6,850 bases of DNA from positions 1 to 6,850 of the forward strand of contig JAPUJX010000676.1 in NCBI GenBank assembly GCA_027295975.1, given 5' to 3'. Shown in pieces: positions 1 through 5,422 of this stretch. The stretch comes from Gammaproteobacteria bacterium. Its GTDB lineage: Bacteria; Pseudomonadota; Gammaproteobacteria; Pseudomonadales; Azotimanducaceae. The notes below the pieces were generated by a model. That model was given only the letters and a program-made list of their open reading frames with translations. It had not been told where the DNA came from and made no database searches. A program made the translations under genes and the position numbers. The first letter of the stretch is position 1, and every line of letters starts with the position of its first letter.

Positions 1-847
1 CCACCGGATCCACCGAGTCCCGAATGCCAGCGGTATCTACGATCCGGACGGGCAGACCCTGGAGCGTGAGATCGACGTGGAGCAAATCCCGGGTCGTACC
101 CGGGATGTCGGTTACGATGGCGCGTTCCTCCCCGGACAGAAGATTCAATAAACTCGACTTACCCACGTTTGGCGCGCCGAGGATTGCCACGGTGATACCG
201 TCGTTCAGGAGGACACCCTGGGCCGATTTCTCAAGGAGGTTGGCAAGCTCTTCGTGTATTGTCTGCAAACGCTCCACAACTTGACCGCTACTCAGAAAAT
301 CGACGTCCTCATCCGGAAAATCCAGAGCCGCTTCGAGGTACACGCGCACCTGCAGCACCTGTTGATCGAGATCGCCAACGGCTCGAGAAAACTCTCCCCT
401 GAGGGAACGCAGCGCGCCCTTCGCGGCCATGCGCGATGAACTCGCAATCAGATCGGCAACGGCCTCCGCCTGGGCGAGGTCCATTTTTCCATTCAGAAAA
501 GCGCGTTCGGTAAATTCACCGGGACGTGCCAGGCGAGCACCTCGGCGCAAAACTTCGTCGAGCAGCAGTTGCATGACCACCGGACCACCGTGACCTTGCA
601 ACTCGGCGACGTCCTCACCGGTAAACGAATGCGGTGCCACGAAATACAACACCAGACCCTCGTCGAGAACCTCACCCGATTGATTTCTGAACTCTGCGAA
701 CACGGCCTTTCGAGGCAGGAGCGACTGGCAGGTAATACCTTCCCCAATGGTTTTGGCGCCGGGACCGGACAATCGCACGATGCCAATTCCTCCCTGCCCC
801 GGTGGCGTCGCCACGGCAGCGATGGTTTCGTTTCGAGCCGCAATCAT
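1..847 (-). CDS. mnmE: tRNA uridine-5-carboxymethylaminomethyl modification GTPase MnmE (TrmE), 3' end outside window
   Basis: MnmE works with MnmG (GidA) to install the cmnm5/nm5 group on the wobble uridine of certain tRNAs, using 5,10-methylene-THF and GTP hydrolysis. The 282 visible codons read without a break, from an ATG at 845–847. The N-terminal folate-binding/dimerisation domain is plain: [21 protein letters not shown] near residues 8–29, then [14 protein letters not shown] and [27 protein letters not shown]. The G domain starts with P-loop GAPNVGKS (224–231), then IPGTTRD (248–254) and DTAG (271–274). The G4 motif and the C-terminal CxGK lie beyond the window edge; the family is about 450 residues. 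The start matches the E. coli N-terminus closely. It lies 7 bp after the yidC stop and has no clear Shine–Dalgarno sequence, so translational coupling to yidC is likely (inference). Confidence 0.97.
   Translation of the reverse strand, partial: MIAARNETIAAVATPPGQGGIGIVRLSGPGAKTIGEGITCQSLLPRKAVFAEFRNQSGEVLDEGLVLYFVAPHSFTGEDVAELQGHGGPVVMQLLLDEVLRRGARLARPGEFTERAFLNGKMDLAQAEAVADLIASSSRMAAKGALRSLRGEFSRAVGDLDQQVLQVRVYLEAALDFPDEDVDFLSSGQVVERLQTIHEELANLLEKSAQGVLLNDGITVAILGAPNVGKSSLLNLLSGEERAIVTDIPGTTRDLLHVDLTLQGLPVRIVDTAGIRDSVDPV
86..106. repeat. Perfect inverted repeat in mnmE (9-bp arms, 3-bp centre)
   Basis: The arms ATCCCGGGT (86–94) and ACCCGGGAT (98–106) are exact reverse complements around CGT. 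The sequence encodes the conserved IPGTTRD stretch of the MnmE G domain, so protein constraint explains much of it. Confidence 0.6.
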
Positions 848-854
848 GGGACGA

Positions 855-2597
855 TCAGGGTTTGCTGGCTTGCGCAGCCTCGGTCTTACGAATGACGTAC
901 CACTGCTGAGCAATGGACAATACGTTGTTCACCAGCCAGTACAACACCAACCCCGCGGGAAAGAAAAGAAACAACACCGTGAACATGATGGGCATCATCT
1001 TCATCATGCGCACCTGCATGGGATCGCCGACGGCTGGACTCAGCGACTGTTGAAGAAACATGCTCGCACCCATTGCCAGGGGCAATATGAAAAACGGATC
1101 CATGGCGGCGAGGTCGTTTATCCACAACATGAATGGGGCATGGCGAAGCTCCACGCTTTCGAACAGCACCCAGTACAGGGCAATGAAAATCGGCATGGGC
1201 AACAACATCGGCAGGCAGCCGCCAAGGGGATTGACCTTCTCTTTTTTGTAGAGCGCCATCATTTCCTGGGATAACTTCTGGCGATCGTCGGCATGACGCT
1301 CCTGTAGTCGTTTCATCTGCGGACCGACACGGCGCATGTTAGCCATGGATTTGTAACTATGGGCGGACAGTGGATAGAGAATCGCCTTGACCAGCACGGT
1401 CAGCAGGATGATCGCAAAACCCCAATTCCCTACGACTCCATAAAACCAATCCAGAAGGGAGAACAAGGGTTGCGCAATCCACCATAAAAAACCGTAGTCC
1501 ACGGTCAAATTCAGATTTGCCGAGATCTTCTCCAGGCTTTTTTGATCTTTTGGCCCGGCATAAAAACGTGTAGACCACTCACCCACCGCACCATCCGCGA
1601 CTTTCTTGAACGGGCCGGCGTAACCGAAGACGTATAAACCATCGTCGCGCCGCCGAGCAAAATATGAATTGGTTTCTTCGGGCTGGGCGATCCACGCGCT
1701 CAGGAAGTAGTGTTGAAGAAACGCGATCCAGCCCCCCTGAACCTGGAGCCGGAAGGGGCCGTCGTCATCCAGATCGTCGAAATCGAGTTTCTCGTATCGC
1801 GACTCGGGGGTAGTCAACGCCGCGCCAAGGTAGGGTTGGGGACCCAGGGAGAAGGACCCACCACCCTCAGGTTCATTGTTGTCCCGCTTGAGTTGCGCGA
1901 AGAAACGCGCCTCGATGGGATATCCACTGCGGTTCTCGACCCGATAATCGACGGAGACGAGATAATCGTCCCGGGTGAACCCGAAACTTTTGACGATTTG
2001 TAATCCACCACTTTCTACCCGGAGGTTCACAACCAGCGCCTCCCGCTCGCCGAGCTCGTACTCATCGGCGTCCGAACGGTATACGGGCCGCTCGGTAGAG
2101 CCCACCAACCAATCCCCATCCGGACCGAGGAGCCCGCTCTGGGCGATATAGGTTCGCCCGTTGCCCTGGGACAACAACTGATACGGATCTTCCGGTCGCT
2201 CTATATTCACCGGAAAGAGAGGCAACTTGACCGCGACGATGTCTCCTCCTGCCCGATCGATCCAAATCTGCAACTTCGGCGTCGTGATTTTCACCAGTTG
2301 CCTGCGGTCCGGTTGTTCCACCACGGTTACCTCACCCGATGCCACCACGCCGGAACCGATGAGCGCGGCGTCCGGGACATCGCTGCTACCCTGCCTGGGT
2401 TGCCCGAATTCGGGAACATCGGAAGAAATATCGGAAGGAATGTCGGACGAACTGGTTTGCTCGGATATCTCTGTCGCGTCGGTCGAAGGTGTCGAAGCTC
2501 CCTGCAGGTAGTCTTCGTTCCATGCCAGGAGCATCAGATATCCGGTAGCCGCCAAACCGACCAGCAGTAAAATGCGCTGTACTTCCGTGGGTATCAT
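855..2597 (-). CDS. yidC: Membrane protein insertase YidC (Oxa1 family, Gram-negative type)
   Basis: YidC inserts and folds inner-membrane proteins, alone or with SecYEG. This 580-residue protein has the Gram-negative layout: an N-terminal membrane anchor (about residues 7–25), a Ser/Asp/Pro-rich linker (about 35–80), a large periplasmic domain (about 85–345), and a five-helix insertase core. Core landmarks are [20 protein letters not shown] (391–410), the cytoplasmic loop [19 protein letters not shown] (417–435), [19 protein letters not shown] (453–471), and [14 protein letters not shown] (545–558). The conserved positive charge of the hydrophilic groove (Arg366 in E. coli) is Lys404 here, as in pseudomonads, so function is probably kept. 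The ATG at 2595–2597 follows a purine-rich site (2609–2616). It sits 6 bp after yidD, which is usually linked to yidC. Confidence 0.98.
   Translation of the reverse strand: MIPTEVQRILLLVGLAATGYLMLLAWNEDYLQGASTPSTDATEISEQTSSSDIPSDISSDVPEFGQPRQGSSDVPDAALIGSGVVASGEVTVVEQPDRRQLVKITTPKLQIWIDRAGGDIVAVKLPLFPVNIERPEDPYQLLSQGNGRTYIAQSGLLGPDGDWLVGSTERPVYRSDADEYELGEREALVVNLRVESGGLQIVKSFGFTRDDYLVSVDYRVENRSGYPIEARFFAQLKRDNNEPEGGGSFSLGPQPYLGAALTTPESRYEKLDFDDLDDDGPFRLQVQGGWIAFLQHYFLSAWIAQPEETNSYFARRRDDGLYVFGYAGPFKKVADGAVGEWSTRFYAGPKDQKSLEKISANLNLTVDYGFLWWIAQPLFSLLDWFYGVVGNWGFAIILLTVLVKAILYPLSAHSYKSMANMRRVGPQMKRLQERHADDRQKLSQEMMALYKKEKVNPLGGCLPMLLPMPIFIALYWVLFESVELRHAPFMLWINDLAAMDPFFILPLAMGASMFLQQSLSPAVGDPMQVRMMKMMPIMFTVLFLFFPAGLVLYWLVNNVLSIAQQWYVIRKTEAAQASKP
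2418..2453 (-). repeat. Imperfect 12-bp triplicate within the yidC linker
   Basis: Three abutting 12-bp units (2418–2429, 2430–2441, 2442–2453) share TCGGA-GAA-T-like sequence. On the coding strand they specify a run of Ser-Asp-Ile/Val-Pro/Ser units in the periplasmic linker of YidC. A further SSDVP follows a few residues later. Confidence 0.6.
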
Positions 2598-2603
2598 GAA
2601 AAA

Positions 2604-2870
2604 CTATGTCTCCTCTTGAGCCGTTTGACGGGCCGCTCCGTGCACCGGTTCCACGGGGTCGAAGCCGCCCGGATGAAATGGGTGGCAGCGGGCGACCCGT
2701 TTGACGGCAAGCCATGTACCCCTCAAGGCGCCATGCTCTTCGAGTGCTTCTAAAGCGTAATAGGAACAGGTGGGCTCGAACCGGCATTGCCGGCCGATGA
2801 AAGGGCTCAACGTCAGCTGGTAAATTCTCACAAGGCCCTTGAGAAACCGTTTAGGAAGCTGCCGAATCAT
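2604..2870 (-). CDS. yidD: Membrane protein insertion efficiency factor YidD
   Basis: YidD is a small inner-membrane-associated protein reported to help YidC/Sec-dependent insertion; its exact mechanism is not settled. The 88-residue product has the family signature in order: an amphipathic N-terminus ending LVRIYQLTLSPFIG (about 13–26), CRFEPTCSYYALEAL (29–43), and RCHPFHPGGFDPV (61–73). The three family cysteines are Cys29, Cys35 and Cys62. The start ATG overlaps the rnpA stop as ATGA (4 bp), a typical arrangement for translational coupling, and the stop is 6 bp before yidC. Length is normal for the family. Confidence 0.96.
   Translation of the reverse strand: MIRQLPKRFLKGLVRIYQLTLSPFIGRQCRFEPTCSYYALEALEEHGALRGTWLAVKRVARCHPFHPGGFDPVEPVHGAARQTAQEET
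2609..2616 (-). promoter_or_regulatory. Ribosome binding site of yidC inside the 3' end of yidD
   Basis: On the minus strand the sequence AGAGGAGA lies 11 nt before the yidC ATG. It is within the last codons of yidD, so ribosomes finishing yidD would pass directly over the yidC initiation site. The spacing is at the long end of the normal range, but no better purine tract lies nearer. Confidence 0.6.
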
Positions 2871-3226
2871 GTCTCGTCGCCTGCGCTTGTGGCTAGTCGG
2901 GTAAACAATACGTCAACATCGGCGCGCAACCGAGCGTTGTCCACTCGCGCCATGACATGGATAACGATGTCGAATGCCGGTAGGGCGAGCCGACGCTTGC
3001 GAAACTCTTCACGCAAAACGCGTTTGATACGATTACGCTCAACCGCCTTACGAATCGTCCTTTTGGGCACCACCAAACCCATCCGAGGGGACATCATTCT
3101 ATTCGCTGCCGCCGCGATACGTAACGCCCCATGCCTGTTTCTGATATCGGCACGTCTGAAGACTCGGTTGAAATCTCGACTATGGGTAAGACGGACACTC
3201 GGAGGAAAACCGAGGGGTCTGCTCAA
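2867..3226 (-). CDS. rnpA: Ribonuclease P protein component (C5 protein)
   Basis: RnpA binds the catalytic RNase P RNA and helps it recognise and cleave the 5' leader of precursor tRNAs. The 119-residue basic product carries the diagnostic RNR region AVERNRIKRVLREEFR (61–76) after MGLVVPKRTIRK (49–60). An N-terminal RLTHSRDFNRVFRR (12–25) matches the family beta-sheet/helix start. The start is TTG (3224–3226): reading upstream in this frame to within rpmH I see no ATG, GTG or TTG, and a later start would cut the conserved N-terminus. No clear Shine–Dalgarno sequence precedes it, and the rpmH stop is only 5 bp away, so initiation probably depends on ribosomes ending on rpmH (inference). E. coli rnpA also uses a non-ATG start (GTG). 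Confidence 0.95.
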   Translation of the reverse strand: MSRPLGFPPSVRLTHSRDFNRVFRRADIRNRHGALRIAAAANRMMSPRMGLVVPKRTIRKAVERNRIKRVLREEFRKRRLALPAFDIVIHVMARVDNARLRADVDVLFTRLATSAGDET

Positions 3227-3231
3227 CGCGG

Positions 3232-3366
3232 TTATGCGGTGAGCCGCTTGCGACCTTTGGCACGCCTGGCATTGATGATTTTTCGTCCGCCACGTGTAGC
3301 CATACGAGAACGAAAACCGTGCCGCCGTTTGCGTTTCAGGTTACTTGGCTGAAAAGTTCTTTTCAT
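3232..3366 (-). CDS. rpmH: 50S ribosomal protein L34
   Basis: L34 is a small, very basic protein of the large ribosomal subunit. Translating the minus strand from the ATG at 3364–3366 gives 44 residues ending in TAA at 3232–3234. The start [19 protein letters not shown] and the end [12 protein letters not shown] fit the bacterial L34 family along the whole length, including [11 protein letters not shown] in the middle. The gene heads the rpmH–rnpA–yidD–yidC–mnmE run and faces away from oriC. The sequence just before the ATG has no strong Shine–Dalgarno match. The start is fixed by homology. Confidence 0.98.
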   Translation of the reverse strand: MKRTFQPSNLKRKRRHGFRSRMATRGGRKIINARRAKGRKRLTA

Positions 3367-3402
3367 GAGACGACCATCGATTCACCAACTGCCGGTACCT
3401 CG

Positions 3403-3421
3403 GTCACTACGCGGTCGTGAC
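3403..3421 (-). other. Inverted repeat in the rpmH leader
   Basis: The arms GTCAC (3403–3407) and GTGAC (3417–3421) can pair around a 9-nt loop in the predicted 5' untranslated leader of rpmH. The stem is short (5 bp plus a possible G–T pair). It is not followed by a T tract, so it does not look like a terminator. A regulatory role is only possible. Confidence 0.3.
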
Positions 3422-3443
3422 TACCAGCTAAAAAGGGAGCGAG

Positions 3444-3473
3444 ATTCTAAGAAATCCACAGTTTCGGTGTCAA
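3444..3473 (-). promoter_or_regulatory. Sigma70-type promoter of the rpmH operon
   Basis: On the minus strand a perfect -35 TTGACA (3468–3473) is followed after 18 bp by TAGAAT (3444–3449), a 5/6 match to the -10 consensus. The AT-rich tract immediately upstream (3472–3505) could act as an UP element. Transcription would begin near 3437, giving a leader of about 70 nt before rpmH. The DnaA-box-like 9-mer 3452–3460 lies in the spacer, so DnaA binding could block RNA polymerase (inference). Confidence 0.8.
3452..3460 (+). promoter_or_regulatory. DnaA-box-like 9-mer in the rpmH promoter spacer
   Basis: AAATCCACA differs from the consensus TTATCCACA at the first two positions. The TCCACA core is intact. 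It lies between the -35 and -10 hexamers of the predicted rpmH promoter. Confidence 0.45.
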
Positions 3474-3505
3474 TTAATATTAATCGGTTTTAAAAAATAT
3501 ATATT
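3472..3505. other. AT-rich DNA unwinding element candidate
   Basis: Of 34 bases, 31 are A or T: a 13-nt pure A/T run (3472–3484), the trinucleotide CGG, then an 18-nt pure A/T run (3488–3505). This is the most AT-rich part of the intergenic region and sits immediately beside the DnaA-box array, as an unwinding element should. Its left edge touches the -35 of the rpmH promoter, so it may also serve as an UP element. Confidence 0.7.
3473..3484. repeat. 12-bp perfect palindrome ATTAATATTAAT
   Basis: The sequence equals its own reverse complement. It overlaps the last base of the rpmH -35 hexamer and forms the left half of the unwinding-element candidate. It could be a protein binding site or simply a product of AT richness. 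Confidence 0.6.
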
Positions 3506-3519
3506 GTTGTTGGTTGTTG
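3504..3519 (+). repeat. TTG trinucleotide repeat beside the unwinding element
   Basis: Three TTG units, one extra G, and two more TTG units lie exactly between the AT-rich tract and the DnaA-box array. The opposite strand reads as CAA units. The position is where DnaA-trio single-strand binding motifs are found in other bacteria, but the triplets are not the described TAG/TAA type, so the assignment is tentative. Confidence 0.45.
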
Positions 3520-3532
3520 AGTGCCTCGTGGA

Positions 3533-3541
3533 TGTTGATAA
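3533..3541 (-). promoter_or_regulatory. DnaA box, TTATCAACA on the minus strand
   Basis: This site has one mismatch to TTATCCACA (C to A at position 6). It is the leftmost box of the array and the nearest to the unwinding element. A second, weaker copy (TCATCAACA) lies 24 bp on at 3557–3565. Confidence 0.6.
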
Positions 3542-3587
3542 GTGGCAGGAAGTCACTGTTGATGATCCGATGGGGGCAGTAAATAGG

Positions 3588-3596
3588 TGTGGACAA
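3588..3596 (-). promoter_or_regulatory. DnaA box, TTGTCCACA on the minus strand
   Basis: This site has one mismatch to the consensus (A to G at position 3), in the same orientation as the box at 3533. A degenerate copy, TTGTCCACG, follows 33 bp later at 3621–3629. Confidence 0.65.
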
Positions 3597-3644
3597 AGGC
3601 AGTAGATCCTCGGTGTTTCTCGTGGACAAAATCGGCCGCAAAAA

Positions 3645-3653
3645 CTATCCACA
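3645..3653 (+). promoter_or_regulatory. DnaA box, CTATCCACA on the plus strand
   Basis: This site has one mismatch, at position 1 only. It closes the array on the dnaA side and is inverted relative to the four boxes to its left. Because the ATCCACA core is intact, it is probably among the stronger sites. Confidence 0.7.
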
Positions 3654-3665
3654 GGTTCTTCAACA

Positions 3666-3679
3666 AACAGCTAACAGCT
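3666..3679 (+). repeat. Tandem heptamer AACAGCT x2
   Basis: Two exact copies of AACAGCT abut directly after the last strong DnaA box. The unit is not a DnaA box; no known binding protein can be named. Confidence 0.5.
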
Positions 3680-3782
3680 ATGACAACTTCACTCTGCGGC
3701 GCCCTGTCCCCATATCCCAGCTTAAGTTTTTGAATTTGTTGTTGATCTGAAAAAACGGCTCCTTTTGGTGCTGATTACATAG

Positions 3783-3796
3783 CCAAGACTGCTTGG
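3783..3796 (+). other. Small hairpin in the region upstream of dnaA
   Basis: CCAAG (3783–3787) and CTTGG (3792–3796) form a perfect 5-bp stem with a 4-nt loop. An overlapping alternative pair, AGCCA (3781–3785) with TGGCT (3800–3804), is mutually exclusive with it. The rest of 3680–3913 holds no recognisable gene and no convincing sigma70 promoter pair, so the dnaA promoter is not located. Confidence 0.35.
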
Positions 3797-3913
3797 TAAT
3801 GGCTAGAATGATTGCTGAGTCCAACTTCGCTGAAGGACCAAACCAGACCAACGAAGTCTAAGACAAATCCAAGTCTCAGAGAAAAAGAACGTACTATTTG
3901 GGGGCCAAAAAAG

Positions 3914-5245
3914 GTGGGGCGTTCCGCATGGCAGAAGTGCCTAGATCAACTTCAGGACGAGTTGTCGTCCAAACAATTCAATATGTGGATTCGACCGCTC
4001 CACGCAAGTTTGGTAGATAATCGTCTGCGCCTCATGGCGCCCAATCGTTACGTCAAGAATCAGGTCCGGATGGCCTATCTCCCGCGTATCATCGAACTAC
4101 TGGACCAGTCTCGTGACTCGGCCATGCAACTGGAGGTGAGTCTCGACGTTGGCACGGTGGGTGGCTCGTTCGAAGCCGAACCCAAGCCGCTGCGTGCTAA
4201 TGGCACTGGAGGCAATTCCCAGCCCGTGCAGCTGATGAACCAGGATTTCACCTTTGCCTCTTTTGTCGAAGGCAAATCTAACGAGTTAGCTAAGGCGGCC
4301 GCGCAGCAGGTCGCTGAAAACGCGGGACAGTCATACAACCCGCTACTGTTATACGGGGGGGTGGGACTTGGCAAAACCCACCTCATGCAGGCCGTGGGCC
4401 ATCAGGTGCGGATGAACAATCCTCGGGCCAGGGTGGTTTATCTGCACTCCCAGCGGTTCGTGCAGGACATGGTGCAAGCACTGAAACAAGGCACCATGCT
4501 GGATTTCATGCAGTATTACCGGTCGGTAGATACTCTGCTCATCGATGACATTCAGTTCTTCGCCAAAAAGCTACGTTCCCAGGAGGAGTTTTTCCATGTG
4601 TTCAACGGACTTCTCGAACGCGGACACCAGATGGTGCTCACCTGCGATCGTTATCCACGAGAAATCGATGGGCTTGAAGAACGGTTGAAATCGAGATTCG
4701 TCTGGGGTTTGACCGTTCAGGTCGAGCCGCCCGATCTGGAAACCCGGGTGGCCATTCTGATGAAAAAGGCGGAAGCCGAGGAGGTCGATCTCGACCAGGC
4801 TGTGGCGTTTTTTATCGGAGAGAGAATTCGCTCCAACGTTCGAGAGTTGGAAGGCGCGCTGCGCCGGGTGATTGCCAATGCGCGTTTTACCGGCAGCAGG
4901 ATCACCATCGAGCAGGTAAAACGCTCGCTAAGCGACCTGCTGGCCATTCAGGATCGCCAGGTCCGTATCGACAATATTCAACGAACGGTCGCCGAGTATT
5001 ACAACATCAAGATTTCCGATATTCTCTCCCAGCGGCGTAATCGAAGTATCGCCCGACCGCGGCAGATGGCCATGAGTCTTGCCAAGGAGCTGACCAATCA
5101 TTCTCTGCCTGAGATTGGCGAAGCGTTCGGCGGCAGGGATCACACCACCGTCCTGCATGCCTGTCGAAAAATTGCCGAACTTAGAATTAGCAACGCCGAT
5201 ATAGCCGAGGACCACAAAAACCTCAATCGATCGTTATCGAGTTAG
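3914..5245 (+). CDS. dnaA: Chromosomal replication initiator protein DnaA
   Basis: DnaA is the AAA+ ATPase that binds DnaA boxes, melts the origin and loads DnaB helicase. From the GTG at 3914 the product is 443 residues. Domain I begins [17 protein letters not shown], aligning residue for residue with the E. coli start. A short linker follows (about 24 residues less than E. coli), then domain III with Walker A GGVGLGKT (148–155), Walker B LLIDD (208–212), CDRYP (244–248), arginine finger Arg261 in LKSRF, and sensor 2 [10 protein letters not shown] with Arg310. Domain IV carries the DNA-binding signature [15 protein letters not shown] (406–420). The frame stays open back to a TTG at 3812, but those 34 residues look unlike DnaA and are probably leader. 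There is no in-frame ATG near the N-terminus. A G-run (3900–3904) 9 nt upstream may help initiation. The usual E. coli LTSDRYP reads LTCDRYP here. Confidence 0.97.
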   Translation: MGRSAWQKCLDQLQDELSSKQFNMWIRPLHASLVDNRLRLMAPNRYVKNQVRMAYLPRIIELLDQSRDSAMQLEVSLDVGTVGGSFEAEPKPLRANGTGGNSQPVQLMNQDFTFASFVEGKSNELAKAAAQQVAENAGQSYNPLLLYGGVGLGKTHLMQAVGHQVRMNNPRARVVYLHSQRFVQDMVQALKQGTMLDFMQYYRSVDTLLIDDIQFFAKKLRSQEEFFHVFNGLLERGHQMVLTCDRYPREIDGLEERLKSRFVWGLTVQVEPPDLETRVAILMKKAEAEEVDLDQAVAFFIGERIRSNVRELEGALRRVIANARFTGSRITIEQVKRSLSDLLAIQDRQVRIDNIQRTVAEYYNIKISDILSQRRNRSIARPRQMAMSLAKELTNHSLPEIGEAFGGRDHTTVLHACRKIAELRISNADIAEDHKNLNRSLSS

Positions 5246-5301
5246 TGCTCGGGCGGCGTATTATCGACGGGTACGGTTGTCTCGTTGCTGCGCAAATCCG
5301 G

Positions 5302-5319
5302 GGCGTGCGCGGCGTGCGC
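5302..5319 (+). repeat. Tandem 9-mer GGCGTGCGC x2 in the dnaA–dnaN spacer
   Basis: Two perfect head-to-tail copies of GGCGTGCGC form a GC-rich island in otherwise mixed sequence. The function is unknown; it could be a duplicated protein site or a simple slippage event. Confidence 0.6.
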
Positions 5320-5413
5320 GCTGAACCCATTGATAAACCCATGGATAATAGGTCGTTGGAGCACTGGTTTCTGCCAAATACATGAGTATTCTGGACAAGA
5401 TTCAAGCCGGGTC

Positions 5414-5418
5414 AGGGA
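5414..5418 (+). promoter_or_regulatory. Ribosome binding site of dnaN
   Basis: AGGGA ends 4 nt before the ATG at 5423. It supports that ATG over the upstream TTG at 5285 as the true start. Confidence 0.65.
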
Positions 5419-5422
5419 AACT

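Larger units (their letters stand above)
3452..3748. other. Predicted chromosomal replication origin oriC
   Basis: The 547-bp gap between rpmH and dnaA holds the elements expected of a bacterial origin. These are a 34-bp unwinding-element candidate (3472–3505), a TTG-rich direct repeat (3504–3519), and a run of imperfect DnaA boxes at 3533, 3557, 3588, 3621 and 3645. Further DnaA-box-like or TGTTGA motifs lie at 3452, 3515, 3660 and 3740. GATC sites are few (3564, 3605, 3744), unlike the dense E. coli origin. The location matches the rpmH–dnaA origin known from pseudomonads. The limits given are those of the recognisable motifs, not measured endpoints. Confidence 0.85.
5246..5422 (+). other. 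dnaA–dnaN spacer
   Basis: This 177-bp gap has no plausible gene. The dnaN frame stays open upstream to a TTG at 5285, but the extra residues do not resemble a clamp N-terminus. It has no T-tract terminator, and no promoter with good -35/-10 spacing stands out, so dnaN may be read both from dnaA and from a weak internal promoter. A tandem repeat lies at 5302–5319. Confidence 0.6.

Noticed and set aside
747..1274. 175-codon plus-strand open frame opposite mnmE/yidC
   Set aside because: It runs antisense to two well-supported genes and its product is rich in His/Gln/Arg with no recognisable motif; it is a shadow frame.
3470..3652. 60-codon minus-strand open frame inside oriC
   Set aside because: It has low-complexity, unrelated residues, sits over the DnaA-box array and unwinding element, and has no ribosome site; it is a chance frame.
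3564..3747. Dam/SeqA-type control of the origin
   Set aside because: Only three GATC sites (3564, 3605, 3744) occur in the core, only slightly above chance and far from the dense clustering in E. coli oriC.
3804..3809. TAGAAT as -10 of a dnaA promoter
   Set aside because: At 16–18 bp spacing upstream there is no -35-like hexamer, so I do not call a promoter.
3808..3861. Possible 17-codon leader peptide starting at ATG 3808, upstream of dnaA
   Set aside because: No Shine–Dalgarno sequence and no sign of a regulatory peptide; one short ATG frame here is expected by chance.
4651..4659. TTATCCACG within dnaA as a DnaA box
   Set aside because: It has one mismatch and encodes part of the conserved DRYPRE motif, so coding constraint explains it.
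5285..5422. N-terminal extension of dnaN from TTG 5285
   Set aside because: The 46 extra residues resemble no clamp sequence, and the ATG at 5423 has a ribosome site and matches the family start exactly.
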